From contig OV298644.1 of assembly GCA_923172585.1 (NCBI GenBank), forward strand, positions 186,976-250,975: a DNA stretch of 64,000 nucleotides, read 5' to 3'. Of the stretch, positions 40,625-51,584 are shown piece after piece; position 1 is the stretch's first letter; each line of letters starts with the position of its first letter. The translations under genes were made by a program, and so were the position numbers. This DNA is from Haemophilus influenzae (lineage in GTDB: Bacteria > Pseudomonadota > Gammaproteobacteria > Enterobacterales > Pasteurellaceae). A model generated the notes under the pieces. That model was not told where the DNA came from, did not search any database, and saw only the letters and a program-made list of their open reading frames with translations.

Positions 40625-40936
40625 ATGTCAATTCAACAAATTATTGAGCAAAAAATTCAAAAAGAATTTCAACCGCACTTTTTAGCAATAGAAAATGAAA
40701 GCCATTTACATCACTCTAATCGAGGTTCTGAATCACATTTTAAATGCGTTATTGTCAGCGCAGACTTTAAAAATATTCGAAAAGTACAACGTCATCAGCG
40801 TATTTATCAATTATTGAACGAAGAATTAAATCATAGTATTCACGCTTTAGCATTACATTTATTCACTCCAGAAGAATGGAAAGCACAAAATGAAACTGTA
40901 CCGCACTCAACAAAATGTGCAGGTATTGGTCGTTAA
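40625..40936 (+). CDS. bolA: BolA family protein
   Basis: A 103-residue protein with the class II KH-like BolA fold. The family His motif is visible in ENESHLHHSNRGSESHFKCVIVS, and the C-terminal FTPEEWKAQ is typical. BolA works with monothiol glutaredoxins in iron-sulfur handling and affects cell shape under stress in E. coli. An uptake core lies in its first codons (40672). Divergent from the YajG-like gene. Confidence 0.93.
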   Translation: MSIQQIIEQKIQKEFQPHFLAIENESHLHHSNRGSESHFKCVIVSADFKNIRKVQRHQRIYQLLNEELNHSIHALALHLFTPEEWKAQNETVPHSTKCAGIGR

Positions 40937-40993
40937 TTTTGTTATAAAAATGTAACATTTTTGATATATCGCAAAAAGTTCTAACAAAAAACC

Positions 40994-41024
40994 CTCTGTT
41001 TAAGTAGCGAAAAACAGAGATTTT
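40994..41024 (+). terminator. Possible bolA terminator
   Basis: CTCTGTTT and AAACAGAG pair around a 10-base loop, then ATTTTC. The remaining 200 bases to nqrA are AT-rich with no gene visible and should hold the nqr promoter. Confidence 0.45.
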
Positions 41025-41226
41025 CGCTAGAATAAGGCGTTTAATTTAGTCCAAATTCGATTTCTCGGTAAAATTATTAACTGTGAAATCAATCCATTTG
41101 AGTTTTTTATTTTGTGACATTAATGTTTTTTTAGCGGTTTGTCACACTCAAACGTGAGATTGCTTCTAGGGTATTTTTACTATATTAGCAATTGTATTTT
41201 TAACCTTGAAAAGTAGTGCAAATAGT

Positions 41227-42570
41227 ATGATTACAATTAAGAAAGGTTTGGATCTCCCAATTGCGGGAAAACCAGCACAAGTAATCCATAGCGGAAACGC
41301 TGTGAATCAAGTTGCGATTCTAGGTGAGGAGTATGTGGGGATGCGTCCTTCAATGAAGGTGCGCGAAGGCGATGTTGTGAAAAAAGGTCAAGTACTTTTT
41401 GAAGACAAAAAAAATCCTGGTGTAATTTTTACAGCCCCTGCAAGCGGTACCATCACTGCAATCAATCGTGGCGAAAAACGTGTATTACAATCTGTTGTTA
41501 TTAATGTAGAAGGTGATGAAAAAATCACTTTTGCAAAATATAGCACAGAACAATTGAATACACTTTCTTCTGAACAAGTAAAACAAAACTTGATAGAATC
41601 TGGCTTATGGACGGCATTACGTACTCGTCCATTTAGTAAAGTTCCATCCATTGAAAGTGAAGCATCTTCTATTTTTGTAAACGCGATGGATACCAATCCA
41701 TTAGCAGCCGATCCCTCTGTCGTATTAAAAGAATATTCGCAAGACTTCACTAACGGTTTAACCGTATTAAGTCGTCTATTCCCTTCAAAACCATTACACT
41801 TATGTAAAGCGGGCGATTCTAATATTCCCACTACTGATCTTGAAAATTTACAGATTCATGATTTTACTGGTGTTCATCCAGCTGGTCTTGTAGGGACGCA
41901 TATTCACTTTATTGATCCTGTCGGTATTCAAAAAACTGTATGGCATATCAATTATCAAGATGTGATCGCTGTAGGTAAATTATTTACAACAGGCGAACTT
42001 TATTCAGAACGAGTAATTTCTCTTGCAGGTCCTCAAGTGAAAGAACCTCGTTTAGTACGTACAATAATCGGTGCTAATCTTTCTCAATTAACCCAAAATG
42101 AATTAAGTGCGGGTAAAAATCGTGTAATTTCTGGCTCAGTTCTTTGTGGTCAAATAGCAAAAGATTCACATGATTATTTAGGTCGCTATGCTTTGCAAGT
42201 ATCAGTAATCGCTGAAGGTAATGAAAAAGAATTTTTTGGTTGGATTATGCCACAAGCCAATAAATATTCTGTGACTCGTACCGTATTAGGCCACTTCAGT
42301 AAAAAATTGTTTAATTTTACTACTTCAGAAAATGGTGGCGAACGTGCAATGGTGCCAATCGGTAGCTATGAGCGCGTAATGCCATTGGACATTTTACCTA
42401 CATTATTATTACGTGATTTAATCGTGGGCGATACCGATGGTGCTCAAGAGTTAGGTTGTCTGGAATTAGACGAAGAAGACTTGGCGTTATGTTCTTTCGT
42501 TTGTCCAGGCAAATATGAATACGGTTCAATCTTGCGTCAAGTCTTAGATAAGATTGAGAAGGAAGGTTAA
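41227..42570 (+). CDS. nqrA: Na+-translocating NADH:quinone reductase subunit A
   Basis: Peripheral cytoplasmic subunit of the respiratory sodium pump, implicated in quinone binding. The 447-residue length and start [18 protein letters not shown] are typical; the frame is open to 41206 but this ATG is the family start. [11 protein letters not shown] and the biotinyl-lipoyl-like N-terminal domain ([22 protein letters not shown]) can be seen. First of the six-gene nqr operon followed by maturation genes. Confidence 0.97.
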   Translation: MITIKKGLDLPIAGKPAQVIHSGNAVNQVAILGEEYVGMRPSMKVREGDVVKKGQVLFEDKKNPGVIFTAPASGTITAINRGEKRVLQSVVINVEGDEKITFAKYSTEQLNTLSSEQVKQNLIESGLWTALRTRPFSKVPSIESEASSIFVNAMDTNPLAADPSVVLKEYSQDFTNGLTVLSRLFPSKPLHLCKAGDSNIPTTDLENLQIHDFTGVHPAGLVGTHIHFIDPVGIQKTVWHINYQDVIAVGKLFTTGELYSERVISLAGPQVKEPRLVRTIIGANLSQLTQNELSAGKNRVISGSVLCGQIAKDSHDYLGRYALQVSVIAEGNEKEFFGWIMPQANKYSVTRTVLGHFSKKLFNFTTSENGGERAMVPIGSYERVMPLDILPTLLLRDLIVGDTDGAQELGCLELDEEDLALCSFVCPGKYEYGSILRQVLDKIEKEG

Positions 42571-42572
42571 AA

Positions 42573-43807
42573 ATGGGTTTGAAAAATCTTTTTGAAAAAA
42601 TGGAACCCGCGTTTTTACCCGGTGGTAAATACAGCAAGCTTTATCCGATCTTTGAATCGATTTATACCTTGCTTTATACACCAGGTACGGTAACGCACAA
42701 AAACACTCACGTTCGTGATGCGTTAGATTCAAAACGTATGATGATTACGGTTTTCCTTGCGTTGTTCCCTGCGATTTTCTATGGGATGTACAATGTGGGT
42801 AACCAAGCGATTCCAGCGTTAAATCAATTAGGCAATTTAGATCAACTAATTGCTAACGATTGGCATTATGCTCTTGCAAGTTCATTAGGTTTAGATTTAA
42901 CTGCCAATGCAACTTGGGGCTCTAAAATGGCTCTTGGAGCAATTTTCTTTTTACCAATTTACTTAGTGGTATTTACCGTTTGTACTATTTGGGAATTGTT
43001 ATTCTCTGTGGTTCGTGGTCACGAAGTAAATGAAGGAATGTTCGTTTCAACCATTTTATTTGCGTTGATCGTTCCACCAACATTGCCACTATGGCAAGCC
43101 GCATTAGGTATTACTTTTGGTATCGTTGTTGCAAAAGAAATTTTTGGTGGCGTAGGTCGTAACTTTATGAACCCTGCACTTGCTGGTCGTGCGTTCTTAT
43201 TCTTCGCCTATCCAGCTCAAATTTCAGGCGATACGGTTTGGACTGCCGCAGATGGTTTCTCTGGTGCAACCGCACTTTCACAGTGGTCACAAGGTGGTCA
43301 AGGTGCATTGCAACATACCGTAACAGGCGCTCCAATTACTTGGATGGATGCTTTTGTTGGTAACTTACCTGGTTCAATGGGGAAGTTTCTACCCTTGCAA
43401 TTTTAATTGGCGGTGCTGTTATTGTATTCACTCGCATTGCAGCTTGGCGCATTATTGCTGGTGTGATGATTGGTATGATTGCAACCTCAACCTTGTTTAA
43501 CCTAATTGGCTCAGAGACTAACCCTATGTTCTCAATGCCTTGGCATTGGCACTTTGTTTTAGGTGGATTTGCATTGGGTATGGTATTTATGGCGACCGAT
43601 CCTGTTTCAGCATCTTTTACTAATACTGGTAAATGGTGGTACGGTGCATTAATTGGCGTAATGGCTGTATTAATTCGTACTGTAAACCCAGCCTATCCAG
43701 AAGGAATGATGTTAGCGATTTTATTTGCAAACTTATTTGCACCGATTTTCGACTACATCGTTGTTCAAGCAAATATCAAACGTCGGAGAGCAAGAACAAA
43801 TGGCTAA
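42573..43807 (+). pseudogene. nqrB: Na+-translocating NADH:quinone reductase subunit B, frameshifted
   Basis: Membrane subunit carrying covalent FMN and riboflavin. About ten membrane segments are spread over two frames. The FMN-attachment Thr motif is seen as [13 protein letters not shown] in the first. The frame breaks at a run of four G's (43379-43382): LPGSMG should continue [22 protein letters not shown], needing one more base. Repaired length is about 412 residues, as expected. The stop overlaps nqrC by 8 bases. Loss would disable the sodium pump; a homopolymer miscall is likely. Confidence 0.93.
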
Positions 43808-44534
43808 GTTTAATAAAGACAGCGTAGGCGGCACAATCCTTGTTGTGCTACTACTGAGTTTAGTTTGTTCCATTATTGTTGCTGGTTCCGCAGTAATGTT
43901 AAAGCCTGCACAAGAAGAACAAAAATTGCTTGATAAACAAAAAAATATTTTAAATGTAGCTGGTCTTTTACAAGAAAACACGAATGTAAAAGAAACTTAT
44001 GCAAAATTTATCGAGCCCCGTTTCGTTGATTTAGCAACGGGTGAATACACACAACAAGCAGATGATAGCCAACAAGCAATTCCTGCTGATGCGGATAAAG
44101 CACGTATTCGTTCTCGTAGCAAAACAACTGAAGTTTATCTTGTAAAAGATGAACAGGGTCAAACTCAACAAGTTATTTTACCAATTTATGGCACTGGCTT
44201 GTGGTCAGTGATGTATGGCTTAGTATCTGTTCAACCAGATGGTAATACTATTAATGGAATCACTTACTATCAACACGGAGAAACACCGGGATTGGGCGGA
44301 GAAATTGAAAATCCAAACTGGGCAAGTCTATTTAAAGGTAAAAAATTATTTGATGAGCAACATCAACCTGCCATTCGTATTGTGAAAGGTCAAGCTCCAC
44401 AAGATGAACATAGCATTGATGGTTTATCTGGTGCAACTTTAACAGGTAATGGTGTTCAAGGTACCTTTAATTATTGGTTCAGCAAAGATGGCTTTGGTCC
44501 ATATCTTGAAAAACTTCATTCAGGAGCAAACTAA
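43800..44534 (+). CDS. nqrC: Na+-translocating NADH:quinone reductase subunit C
   Basis: A 244-residue subunit with one N-terminal membrane helix ([22 protein letters not shown]) and a periplasmic domain carrying FMN linked to Thr in [15 protein letters not shown]. The ATG at 43800, [11 protein letters not shown], overlaps the last codons of nqrB; the frame open further upstream is not used. The stop overlaps nqrD in TAATG. Confidence 0.96.
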
Positions 44535-45160
44535 TGTCTGGAAAAACAAGTTATAAAGATCTGTTGTTAGCGCCAATTGCTAAAAACAACCCTATTGCAT
44601 TGCAAATCTTAGGGATTTGTTCTGCATTAGCTGTAACAACAAAATTAGAAACTGCTTTTGTTATGGCGATTGCAGTTACCTTAGTAACTGGATTATCAAA
44701 CTTATTTGTTTCCCTAATCCGCAATTATATCCCTAACAGCATTCGTATTATTGTACAGCTCGCAATCATCGCTTCGCTTGTTATCGTAGTGGATCAAATT
44801 CTAAAAGCCTATGCTTATGGTTTATCTAAACAACTTTCAGTATTCGTTGGTTTGATTATTACTAACTGTATCGTAATGGGGCGTGCTGAAGCATTTGCGA
44901 TGAAATCCCCTCCAGTTGAAAGTTTTGTAGATGGTATCGGAAATGGCTTAGGTTATGGTTCAATGTTAATTATCGTAGCATTTTTCCGTGAACTTATCGG
45001 TTCAGGTAAATTATTTGGTATGACGATTTTCGAAACTATTCAAAATGGTGGCTGGTATCAAGCAAATGGTTTATTCCTACTTGCACCAAGTGCATTCTTT
45101 ATCATCGGATTTGTGATCTGGGGATTAAGAACTTGGAAACCAGAACAACAGGAGAAATAA
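44534..45160 (+). CDS. nqrD: Na+-translocating NADH:quinone reductase subunit D
   Basis: A 208-residue integral membrane subunit with six hydrophobic segments, related to NqrE and Rnf[17 protein letters not shown], with the Cys proposed to bind an intramembrane iron centre, and [12 protein letters not shown] are typical. Coupled to nqrC by a one-base overlap. Confidence 0.97.
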
Positions 45161-45163
45161 TCA

Positions 45164-45760
45164 ATGGAACATTATATTAGCCTATTTGTTAAGGCAGTCT
45201 TCATTGAAAATATGGCACTTTCTTTCTTCTTAGGAATGTGTACTTTCTTAGCGGTATCTAAAAAGGTATCCACTGCGTTTGGTCTTGGGATTGCGGTAAC
45301 TTTCGTTCTTGGGATCGCAGTGCCAGTAAACCAATTAATTTATGCAAATGTACTAAAAGAAAATGCTTTAATTGAAGGTGTAGATTTATCATTCTTAAAC
45401 TTCATCACTTTCATTGGGGTTATTGCTGGTTTAGTGCAAATTCTTGAAATGGTGTTAGATAAATTTATGCCATCTCTTTATAACGCATTAGGGATTTTCT
45501 TACCTTTAATCGCAGTAAACTGTGCGATCTTTGGTGGGGTATCTTTCATGGTTCAACGTGATTACAATTTCCCTGAATCTATCGTGTATGGTTTCGGCTC
45601 AGGTTTAGGTTGGATGTTAGCGATTGTAGCGCTTGCTGGCTTAACGGAAAAAATGAAATACGCTGATATTCCTGCTGGATTAAAAGGTTTAGGTATTACC
45701 TTTATCTCTGTTGGTTTAATGGCACTAGGCTTTATGTCTTTCTCTGGTATTCAATTATAA
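45164..45760 (+). CDS. nqrE: Na+-translocating NADH:quinone reductase subunit E
   Basis: A 198-residue six-helix membrane subunit, [30 protein letters not shown], with the second conserved Cys motif [15 protein letters not shown]. It starts 3 bases after nqrD. NqrD and NqrE form a pseudo-symmetric pair in the membrane. Confidence 0.97.
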   Translation: MEHYISLFVKAVFIENMALSFFLGMCTFLAVSKKVSTAFGLGIAVTFVLGIAVPVNQLIYANVLKENALIEGVDLSFLNFITFIGVIAGLVQILEMVLDKFMPSLYNALGIFLPLIAVNCAIFGGVSFMVQRDYNFPESIVYGFGSGLGWMLAIVALAGLTEKMKYADIPAGLKGLGITFISVGLMALGFMSFSGIQL

Positions 45761-45772
45761 GGAGTGTAATCA

Positions 45773-47008
45773 ATGAGCGATTCAGTAATTCTTGCACTCG
45801 GTATTGCCGCATTCACGGTTATTGTATTAGTGTTAGTGGCAATCATCTTATTTGCGAAATCAAAATTAGTCGATTCTGGTGATATTACTATCGACATCAA
45901 TGACGATCCTGAAAAAGCGATCACATTACCTGCAGGTGGCAAATTATTAGGGGCTTTAGCAAGTAAAGGTATTTTCGTGTCTTCTGCTTGCGGCGGCGGT
46001 GGCTCTTGTGGTCAATGTATTGTTAAAGTGAAAAATGGCGGTGGAGAAATTCTTCCAACCGAACTTTCTCACATTAACAAACGTGAAGCAAAAGAGGGAT
46101 ATCGCTTAGCTTGTCAAGTTAATGTAAAAGGTAATATGGAAGTTGAACTTCCAGAAGAAATCTTCGGCGTGAAAAAATGGGAATGTACTGTTATTTCTAA
46201 CGATAACAAAGCAACCTTTATCAAAGAACTTAAATTAGCGATCCCTGAAGGCGAGGAAGTGCCTTTCCGTGCAGGTGGTTATATCCAAATCGAAGCTGAG
46301 CCACATGTGGTGAACTATAAAGATTTTGATATTCCAGAAGAATACCACGAAGACTGGGATAAATATGATTTATGGCGTTATGTCTCTAAAGTGGACGAGC
46401 ATATTATCCGTGCTTACTCAATGGCTTCATACCCTGAAGAGAAAGGTATCATTATGCTTAACGTTCGTATTGCGACTCCACCACCACGCCAACCTGATGC
46501 ACCTCCGGGTCAAATGTCTTCTTACATTTGGTCATTAAAAGCAGGAGATAAAGTCACAATTTCTGGTCCATTTGGTGAATTCTTCGCGAAAGAAACTGAT
46601 GCAGAAATGGTATTTATCGGTGGTGGTGCGGGTATGGCTCCAATGCGTTCACATATCTTCGACCAATTAAAACGTTTACATTCTAAACGTAAAATGTCGT
46701 TTTGGTATGGTGCACGTTCTAAACGTGAAATATTCTATCAAGAAGACTTTGACCAATTACAAGCTGAAAATCCAAACTTTGTATGGCACGTGGCACTTTC
46801 AGATGCATTGCCTGAAGATAATTGGACTGGCTATACAGGCTTTATTCACAATGTACTTTATGAAAACTACTTGAAAAATCATGAAGCACCAGAAGACTGT
46901 GAATACTATATGTGTGGGCCTCCAGTGATGAATGCAGCTGTAATTAAAATGTTGAAAGATCTTGGTGTTGAAGATGAAAACATTTTATTAGATGACTTTG
47001 GTGGCTGA
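45773..47008 (+). CDS. nqrF: Na+-translocating NADH:quinone reductase subunit F
   Basis: The NADH entry subunit, 411 residues. An N-terminal membrane helix is followed by a [2Fe-2S] ferredoxin domain ([12 protein letters not shown] with a fourth Cys in RLACQV), an FAD domain (RAYSMASYP) and an NADH domain ([13 protein letters not shown], then [12 protein letters not shown]). Ends LDDFGG as in the family. A perfect uptake-sequence terminator follows 28 bases later. Confidence 0.98.
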   Translation: MSDSVILALGIAAFTVIVLVLVAIILFAKSKLVDSGDITIDINDDPEKAITLPAGGKLLGALASKGIFVSSACGGGGSCGQCIVKVKNGGGEILPTELSHINKREAKEGYRLACQVNVKGNMEVELPEEIFGVKKWECTVISNDNKATFIKELKLAIPEGEEVPFRAGGYIQIEAEPHVVNYKDFDIPEEYHEDWDKYDLWRYVSKVDEHIIRAYSMASYPEEKGIIMLNVRIATPPPRQPDAPPGQMSSYIWSLKAGDKVTISGPFGEFFAKETDAEMVFIGGGAGMAPMRSHIFDQLKRLHSKRKMSFWYGARSKREIFYQEDFDQLQAENPNFVWHVALSDALPEDNWTGYTGFIHNVLYENYLKNHEAPEDCEYYMCGPPVMNAAVIKMLKDLGVEDENILLDDFGG

Positions 47009-47036
47009 TTTTAGTTAATCAATTCATCATAAAAGC

Positions 47037-47065
47037 TGACCGCACTTTGTGATAAAGTGCGGTCA
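47037..47065. terminator. nqr operon terminator made of two uptake sequences
   Basis: TGACCGCACTTT-GTGAT-AAAGTGCGGTCA, a perfect 12-bp stem with a 5-base loop, is the cleanest opposed uptake pair in the window. Confidence 0.85.
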
Positions 47066-47151
47066 AAATTTAAGATGTTTTTAAAAATTTTCTATGATTA
47101 CAGGTAAGTTTTGTTGAGTTTGCCAGTAATTCACAAATTTAGGAAATCCAG

Positions 47152-48192
47152 ATGAAAAAATTAATAAGCGGTATCATAGCGGTAGCAATGGCATTAAGTC
47201 TTGCTGCTTGTCAAAAAGAAACAAAAGTTATCTCTTTAAGCGGTAAAACAATGGGGACAACTTATCATGTTAAATACCTTGATGATGGTTCAATAACAGC
47301 AACATCTGAAAAGACGCATGAAGAAATTGAAACAATCTTAAAAGATGTGAACGCGAAAATGTCCACTTACAAAAAAGATTCGGAATTGAGCCGCTTCAAT
47401 CAAAATACCCAAGTGAACACACCGATTGAGATTTCAGCAGATTTTGCCAAAGTATTAGCTGAAGCGATTCGTTTAAATAAAGTGACCGAAGGCGCGTTGG
47501 ATGTAACTGTTGGTCCAGTTGTGAATTTATGGGGATTTGGCCCTGAAAAACGTCCAGAAAAGCAACCTACACCAGAACAATTAGCTGAACGCCAAGCGTG
47601 GGTTGGCATTGATAAAATTACCCTAGATACTAACAAAGAAAAAGCTACATTAAGTAAAGCACTTCCTCAAGTTTACGTAGATTTATCGTCAATTGCTAAA
47701 GGCTTTGGCGTTGATCAGGTGGCTGAAAAGTTAGAACAATTAAATGCTCAGAATTACATGGTTGAAATCGGCGGTGAAATTCGTGCGAAAGGAAAAAATA
47801 TTGAAGGTAAACCTTGGCAGATTGCCATTGAAAAACCAACTACAACAGGCGAAAGAGCGGTTGAAGCTGTCATTGGATTAAACAATATGGGAATGGCAAG
47901 TTCTGGTGATTACCGTATTTACTTTGAAGAAAATGGCAAACGCTTTGCGCACGAAATTGATCCGAAAACAGGTTATCCAATTCAGCATCATTTAGCCTCA
48001 ATTACGGTACTTGCACCAACCTCAATGACTGCAGATGGCTTATCTACAGGGTTATTTGTGCTGGGGGAAGACAAGGCGTTAGAAGTGGCTGAGAAAAATA
48101 ATCTTGCCGTTTATTTAATCATTAGAACAGATAATGGTTTTGTTACCAAATCATCCTCTGCTTTCAAAAAATTAACAGAAACAAAAGAATAG
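47152..48192 (+). CDS. apbE: FAD:protein FMN transferase (flavin transferase) lipoprotein
   Basis: ApbE attaches FMN to Thr of NqrB and NqrC. The 346-residue precursor has a lipoprotein signal (MALSLAAC, Cys about residue 20), GTTYHVKYL, the GALDVTVGPVVNLWGFGP motif, VDLSSIAKGFGVD, VEIGGEIRAKG and HEIDPKTGYP. Its position just after nqrF fits a dedicated maturation role. It is followed by nqrM with two bases between. Confidence 0.96.
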   Translation: MKKLISGIIAVAMALSLAACQKETKVISLSGKTMGTTYHVKYLDDGSITATSEKTHEEIETILKDVNAKMSTYKKDSELSRFNQNTQVNTPIEISADFAKVLAEAIRLNKVTEGALDVTVGPVVNLWGFGPEKRPEKQPTPEQLAERQAWVGIDKITLDTNKEKATLSKALPQVYVDLSSIAKGFGVDQVAEKLEQLNAQNYMVEIGGEIRAKGKNIEGKPWQIAIEKPTTTGERAVEAVIGLNNMGMASSGDYRIYFEENGKRFAHEIDPKTGYPIQHHLASITVLAPTSMTADGLSTGLFVLGEDKALEVAEKNNLAVYLIIRTDNGFVTKSSSAFKKLTETKE

Positions 48193-48194
48193 TT

Positions 48195-48455
48195 ATGCAA
48201 ACTTTATTTTTTACTTTAATCGCTTTCGTCGCAATTATATTGTTGATGTCTATCGGATTTATTATCAAAAAACAAAGTTTAAAAGGCAGCTGCGGTGGTT
48301 TATCTACCCTTGGTATTGCCAAAGCTTGCGATTGTGATAAACCTTGCGACACGCTTCAATCAAAATTAGATGCAGGCGATGAACAAGCGAAAGCTGAATA
48401 TGAGCAAAAATTTGCGAAAAAAGATGATGACTCACAATTTTATGAAGTGAAATAA
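48195..48455 (+). CDS. nqrM: Nqr maturation protein NqrM
   Basis: An 86-residue protein with one N-terminal membrane helix and a four-cysteine motif [20 protein letters not shown]. NqrM (DUF539) is needed for assembly of Na+-NQR, probably for iron delivery to the NqrD/E site. It directly follows apbE, the usual order. Confidence 0.93.
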   Translation: MQTLFFTLIAFVAIILLMSIGFIIKKQSLKGSCGGLSTLGIAKACDCDKPCDTLQSKLDAGDEQAKAEYEQKFAKKDDDSQFYEVK

Positions 48456-48571
48456 CTTGCTCAAAAATGACCGCACTTTATGTGCAAAATAAAATTAACG
48501 GCAAAATTATTTTGCCGTTTTCTCATTCAATGACCAATGTGCTTCGCCTTAACCGAAGTTACGGGAGAACT

Positions 48572-49723
48572 ATGTTAATTTCAAATACTTATAATCAACA
48601 CTTTCCTCAATTGACGCAAGAGCAGATTGCGAGCAATGCGACAAAAAAAGTCATTTGTGGTATGTCTGGTGGCGTGGATTCTTCTGTGTCAGCTTTTATT
48701 CTTCAACAGCAAGGCTATCAGGTGGAAGGCCTGTTTATGAAAAACTGGGAAGAAGATGATGATACGGATTATTGTACTGCCGCAGCTGATCTTGCAGATG
48801 CTCAGGCTGTATGTGATAAGTTGGGGATCAAACTACATAAAATTAATTTTGCTGCAGAATATTGGGATAATGTCTTTGAGCATTTTTTAACCGAATATAA
48901 AGCAGGACGCACGCCGAACCCAGATATTCTATGTAATAAAGAAATTAAATTTAAAGCATTTTTAGAATATGCAGCTGAAGATCTCGGTGCAGATTATATT
49001 GCAACAGGGCATTATGTACGTAGAGCGGGAAATAATGAGAATGCAAAACTATTACGTGGTTTAGATGCCAGTAAAGATCAAAGTTATTTTCTTTATACTT
49101 TAAGCCATAAACAAGTGGGGCAAAGTTTATTCCCCGTTGGTGAAATCGAGAAGCCCATTGTTCGTGCTATTGCTGAAGATCTTGGCTTAATTACGGCGAA
49201 GAAAAAAGATTCTACAGGGATTTGTTTTATTGGTGAGCGTAAATTTAAGGATTTCTTAGCTCGTTACTTGCCTGCTCAGCCTGGTGATATTCGTACTGTT
49301 GATGGTGAAATTATTGGTCGTCATGATGGATTAATGTATCACACATTGGGACAACGCAAAGGATTAGGCATTGGTGGTCTAAAAAATGCGGGAGATGAAG
49401 CTTGGTATGTAGTAGATAAAGATGTAGAAAATAATGAACTTATTGTCGCGCAAGGTCACGATCATCCTCGTTTATTTTCAAAAGGATTGATTGCTAGCCA
49501 ATTACATTGGGTTGATCGCGAACCAATTCGAGAGTTATTACGTTGCACGGTGAAAACACGTTATCGCCAACAAGATATTCCTTGTGTGATTGAACCAATT
49601 GATGATGAAACTATTCGAGTGATTTTTGATGAACCTCAATCAGCAGTAACCCCAGGGCAATCTGCCGTATTTTACCTTGGCGAAGTTTGTTTGGGTGGCG
49701 GTATTATCGCAGAAAGAATATAA
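48572..49723 (+). CDS. mnmA: tRNA 2-thiouridine(34) synthase
   Basis: Thiolates U34 of tRNA-Lys, -Glu and -Gln. The 383-residue protein has the PP-loop [12 protein letters not shown], the nucleophilic Cys in [12 protein letters not shown] and the persulfide Cys in [12 protein letters not shown]. The frame is open upstream to 48467, but the ATG at 48572 ([11 protein letters not shown]) has GGGAG 6 bases before it and gives the expected length. Confidence 0.95.
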   Translation: MLISNTYNQHFPQLTQEQIASNATKKVICGMSGGVDSSVSAFILQQQGYQVEGLFMKNWEEDDDTDYCTAAADLADAQAVCDKLGIKLHKINFAAEYWDNVFEHFLTEYKAGRTPNPDILCNKEIKFKAFLEYAAEDLGADYIATGHYVRRAGNNENAKLLRGLDASKDQSYFLYTLSHKQVGQSLFPVGEIEKPIVRAIAEDLGLITAKKKDSTGICFIGERKFKDFLARYLPAQPGDIRTVDGEIIGRHDGLMYHTLGQRKGLGIGGLKNAGDEAWYVVDKDVENNELIVAQGHDHPRLFSKGLIASQLHWVDREPIRELLRCTVKTRYRQQDIPCVIEPIDDETIRVIFDEPQSAVTPGQSAVFYLGEVCLGGGIIAERI

Positions 49724-49736
49724 AACAAAGATGACT

Positions 49737-49759
49737 AAAAGCGCGTAAAATGCGCTTTT
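49737..49759. terminator. Bidirectional terminator between mnmA and pgeF
   Basis: AAAAGCGC-GTAAAAT-GCGCTTTT between convergent genes. Confidence 0.8.
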
Positions 49760-49766
49760 AAACTAT

Positions 49767-50501
49767 TTATTCAAACCAAATGACGCTCGCCATTCGTCCC
49801 GTTTGATTGTCCCTGCGATAAGAAAAGAACTTTTCTTTTTCGTTGAATGTACAGTGATTTCCACCATAAATTTGCGTAATACCTAGATTGTTTAATCGCT
49901 GAGTTGCAATTTGATAAAGATTACTCAGGTATTTACCTTCTTCGATTGCATCAGGTTGAAAGGCGAGTTTGGCTTTTTCATCTACTGCAACAAACTTTTC
50001 TACAACATCAATCCCAACTTGAAAGGCCTTTGGACCTATTGCAGGGCCAAACCACGCGATAATATCTTCAGGTTTAGCTTGAAAATATTTCACTGTTTCT
50101 TCTAGTACGCCATAGCATAAACCACGCCAGCCAGCATGTATTGCAGCCACTTCATTGCCAGATGTTGTAGTGAATAGAACTGGCAAACAGTCTGCCGTCA
50201 TAACAACGCAAACTTGATTGGGAACATTTGTATAAACTGCATCCGCTTCAAGATTTTGTTCTGAATAAGGTAATTGAAGTACTCGAGTGCTGTGTGTTTG
50301 CGTTAAAAATATAGGTTTTTGTGGCAAGCCAAATTTTTCGACTAATAAAGTGCGGTTAGTTTTTACCGCACTTTTATCATCACCGACATGATCGCCTAAG
50401 TTGAAACTCAAATAAGGCGCTAAGCTCACGCCCCCTTCACGAGTAGTGGTAAAGGCATGAATATTCTTTGGAACATTCCAATTGGGGTTAATTGCTTGCA
50501 T
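49767..50501 (-). CDS. pgeF: Peptidoglycan editing factor PgeF (laccase-domain, YfiH)
   Basis: A 244-residue cytoplasmic protein of the multicopper-oxidase-like DUF152 family, which removes mis-incorporated residues from peptidoglycan precursors in E. coli. The metal-site residues are in TQTHSTRV, MTADCLPVLF and AIHAGWRG. An opposed pair of uptake cores (50348 and 50365) lies inside the coding sequence around KSAVKTNRTL and could form a hairpin in the mRNA. It begins one base after rluD ends, suggesting one transcript. Confidence 0.92.
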   Translation of the reverse strand: MQAINPNWNVPKNIHAFTTTREGGVSLAPYLSFNLGDHVGDDKSAVKTNRTLLVEKFGLPQKPIFLTQTHSTRVLQLPYSEQNLEADAVYTNVPNQVCVVMTADCLPVLFTTTSGNEVAAIHAGWRGLCYGVLEETVKYFQAKPEDIIAWFGPAIGPKAFQVGIDVVEKFVAVDEKAKLAFQPDAIEEGKYLSNLYQIATQRLNNLGITQIYGGNHCTFNEKEKFFSYRRDNQTGRMASVIWFE

Positions 50502-50502
50502 A

Positions 50503-51477
50503 TTAATAATCTAACTCATCTTTATGTTCGAGATAGTCGGCTTTGAGGGCATTAAGCAATTCAACAAAGTCATCTGGTAATGGTGCATACCATTCCATCA
50601 TCTCCCCTGTGATTGGATGAGCTAAGCGTAACATGACCGCATGTAAAGCTTGGCGTTTGAAATTACGCAATACTTCCATAAAGTCTTCACTCGCATTTTT
50701 GGGTGGACGAGGGCGTCCGCCATAGGTTTGATCGCCTAGCAGTGGATGGGCAATATGTGCCATATGAACGCGGATTTGATGCGTACGCCCCGTTTCTAAA
50801 CGTAAACGTAAACGGGTGTAGTTACGGTAATTTTCCATAATACGATAATGGGTGACAGCTGGTTTTCCCATTGGATGAACAGCCATTAAAGTACGTTTGG
50901 TTGCATGACGAGCCATAGGTTGATCTACTGTGCCACCTTTAGTCATAATGCCTGAAGCGACTGCTTCATATTCGCGCGTAATTTTACGTTTTTGTAGATC
51001 ACGTACTAACTTAGTTTGAGCAGGAATGGTTTTAGCAACAACCATTAGACCAGTCGTATCTTTATCTAATCGATGCACAATTCCTGCTCTCGGTACTTCT
51101 ACAATCGGCGGATAATGATAGAGTAACGCATTGAGTACAGTTCCATTTGGATTGCCAGCACCAGGGTGTACCACAAGATCTTTTGGTTTGTTAATCACAA
51201 TAATATCATCATCTTCATACACGATATTCAATGGAATATTTTCTGCTTCAAAACGTGTTTCATCTTCCACTTCAACAATAATCTCTATTCTCTCTCCTCC
51301 AAGCACTTTCTCACGCGGAATATTAGTAATGCGGTCGTTAAGTTTTACGAGATCGGCTTCAATCCATGTTTTTAATCGGGAACGAGAATATTCAGGGAAC
51401 AACTCTGCAAGTGTTTGGTCTAAACGCTGTCCCATTTGTTCTGGCTGCACTTCAGCCGAAAGGGTAATTTGTGGCAT
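50503..51477 (-). CDS. rluD: 23S rRNA pseudouridine(1911/1915/1917) synthase
   Basis: Modifies helix 69 of 23S rRNA. The 324-residue protein has an N-terminal S4 RNA-binding domain (GQRLDQTLAELFPEYSRSRLKTWI), the catalytic motif IVHRLDKDTTGLMVVAKT with the Asp nucleophile, and LETGRTHQIRVHMAHI. It is divergent from bamD, as in many gamma-proteobacteria. Confidence 0.96.
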   Translation of the reverse strand: MPQITLSAEVQPEQMGQRLDQTLAELFPEYSRSRLKTWIEADLVKLNDRITNIPREKVLGGERIEIIVEVEDETRFEAENIPLNIVYEDDDIIVINKPKDLVVHPGAGNPNGTVLNALLYHYPPIVEVPRAGIVHRLDKDTTGLMVVAKTIPAQTKLVRDLQKRKITREYEAVASGIMTKGGTVDQPMARHATKRTLMAVHPMGKPAVTHYRIMENYRNYTRLRLRLETGRTHQIRVHMAHIAHPLLGDQTYGGRPRPPKNASEDFMEVLRNFKRQALHAVMLRLAHPITGEMMEWYAPLPDDFVELLNALKADYLEHKDELDY

Positions 51478-51584
51478 AAATAGCTCTCAAAAATTTTAAA
51501 AGTTGGCTTATTGATTAATGTTCTATACAATAGCGGACAATTGTATCTTATTTATTGGTTTTCGTAAAAATTAAGGAAAAAACA

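Noticed and set aside
41025-41226. Riboswitch or leader RNA upstream of nqrA
   Set aside because: No conserved riboswitch core or convincing multi-helix structure was visible; only AT-rich sequence.
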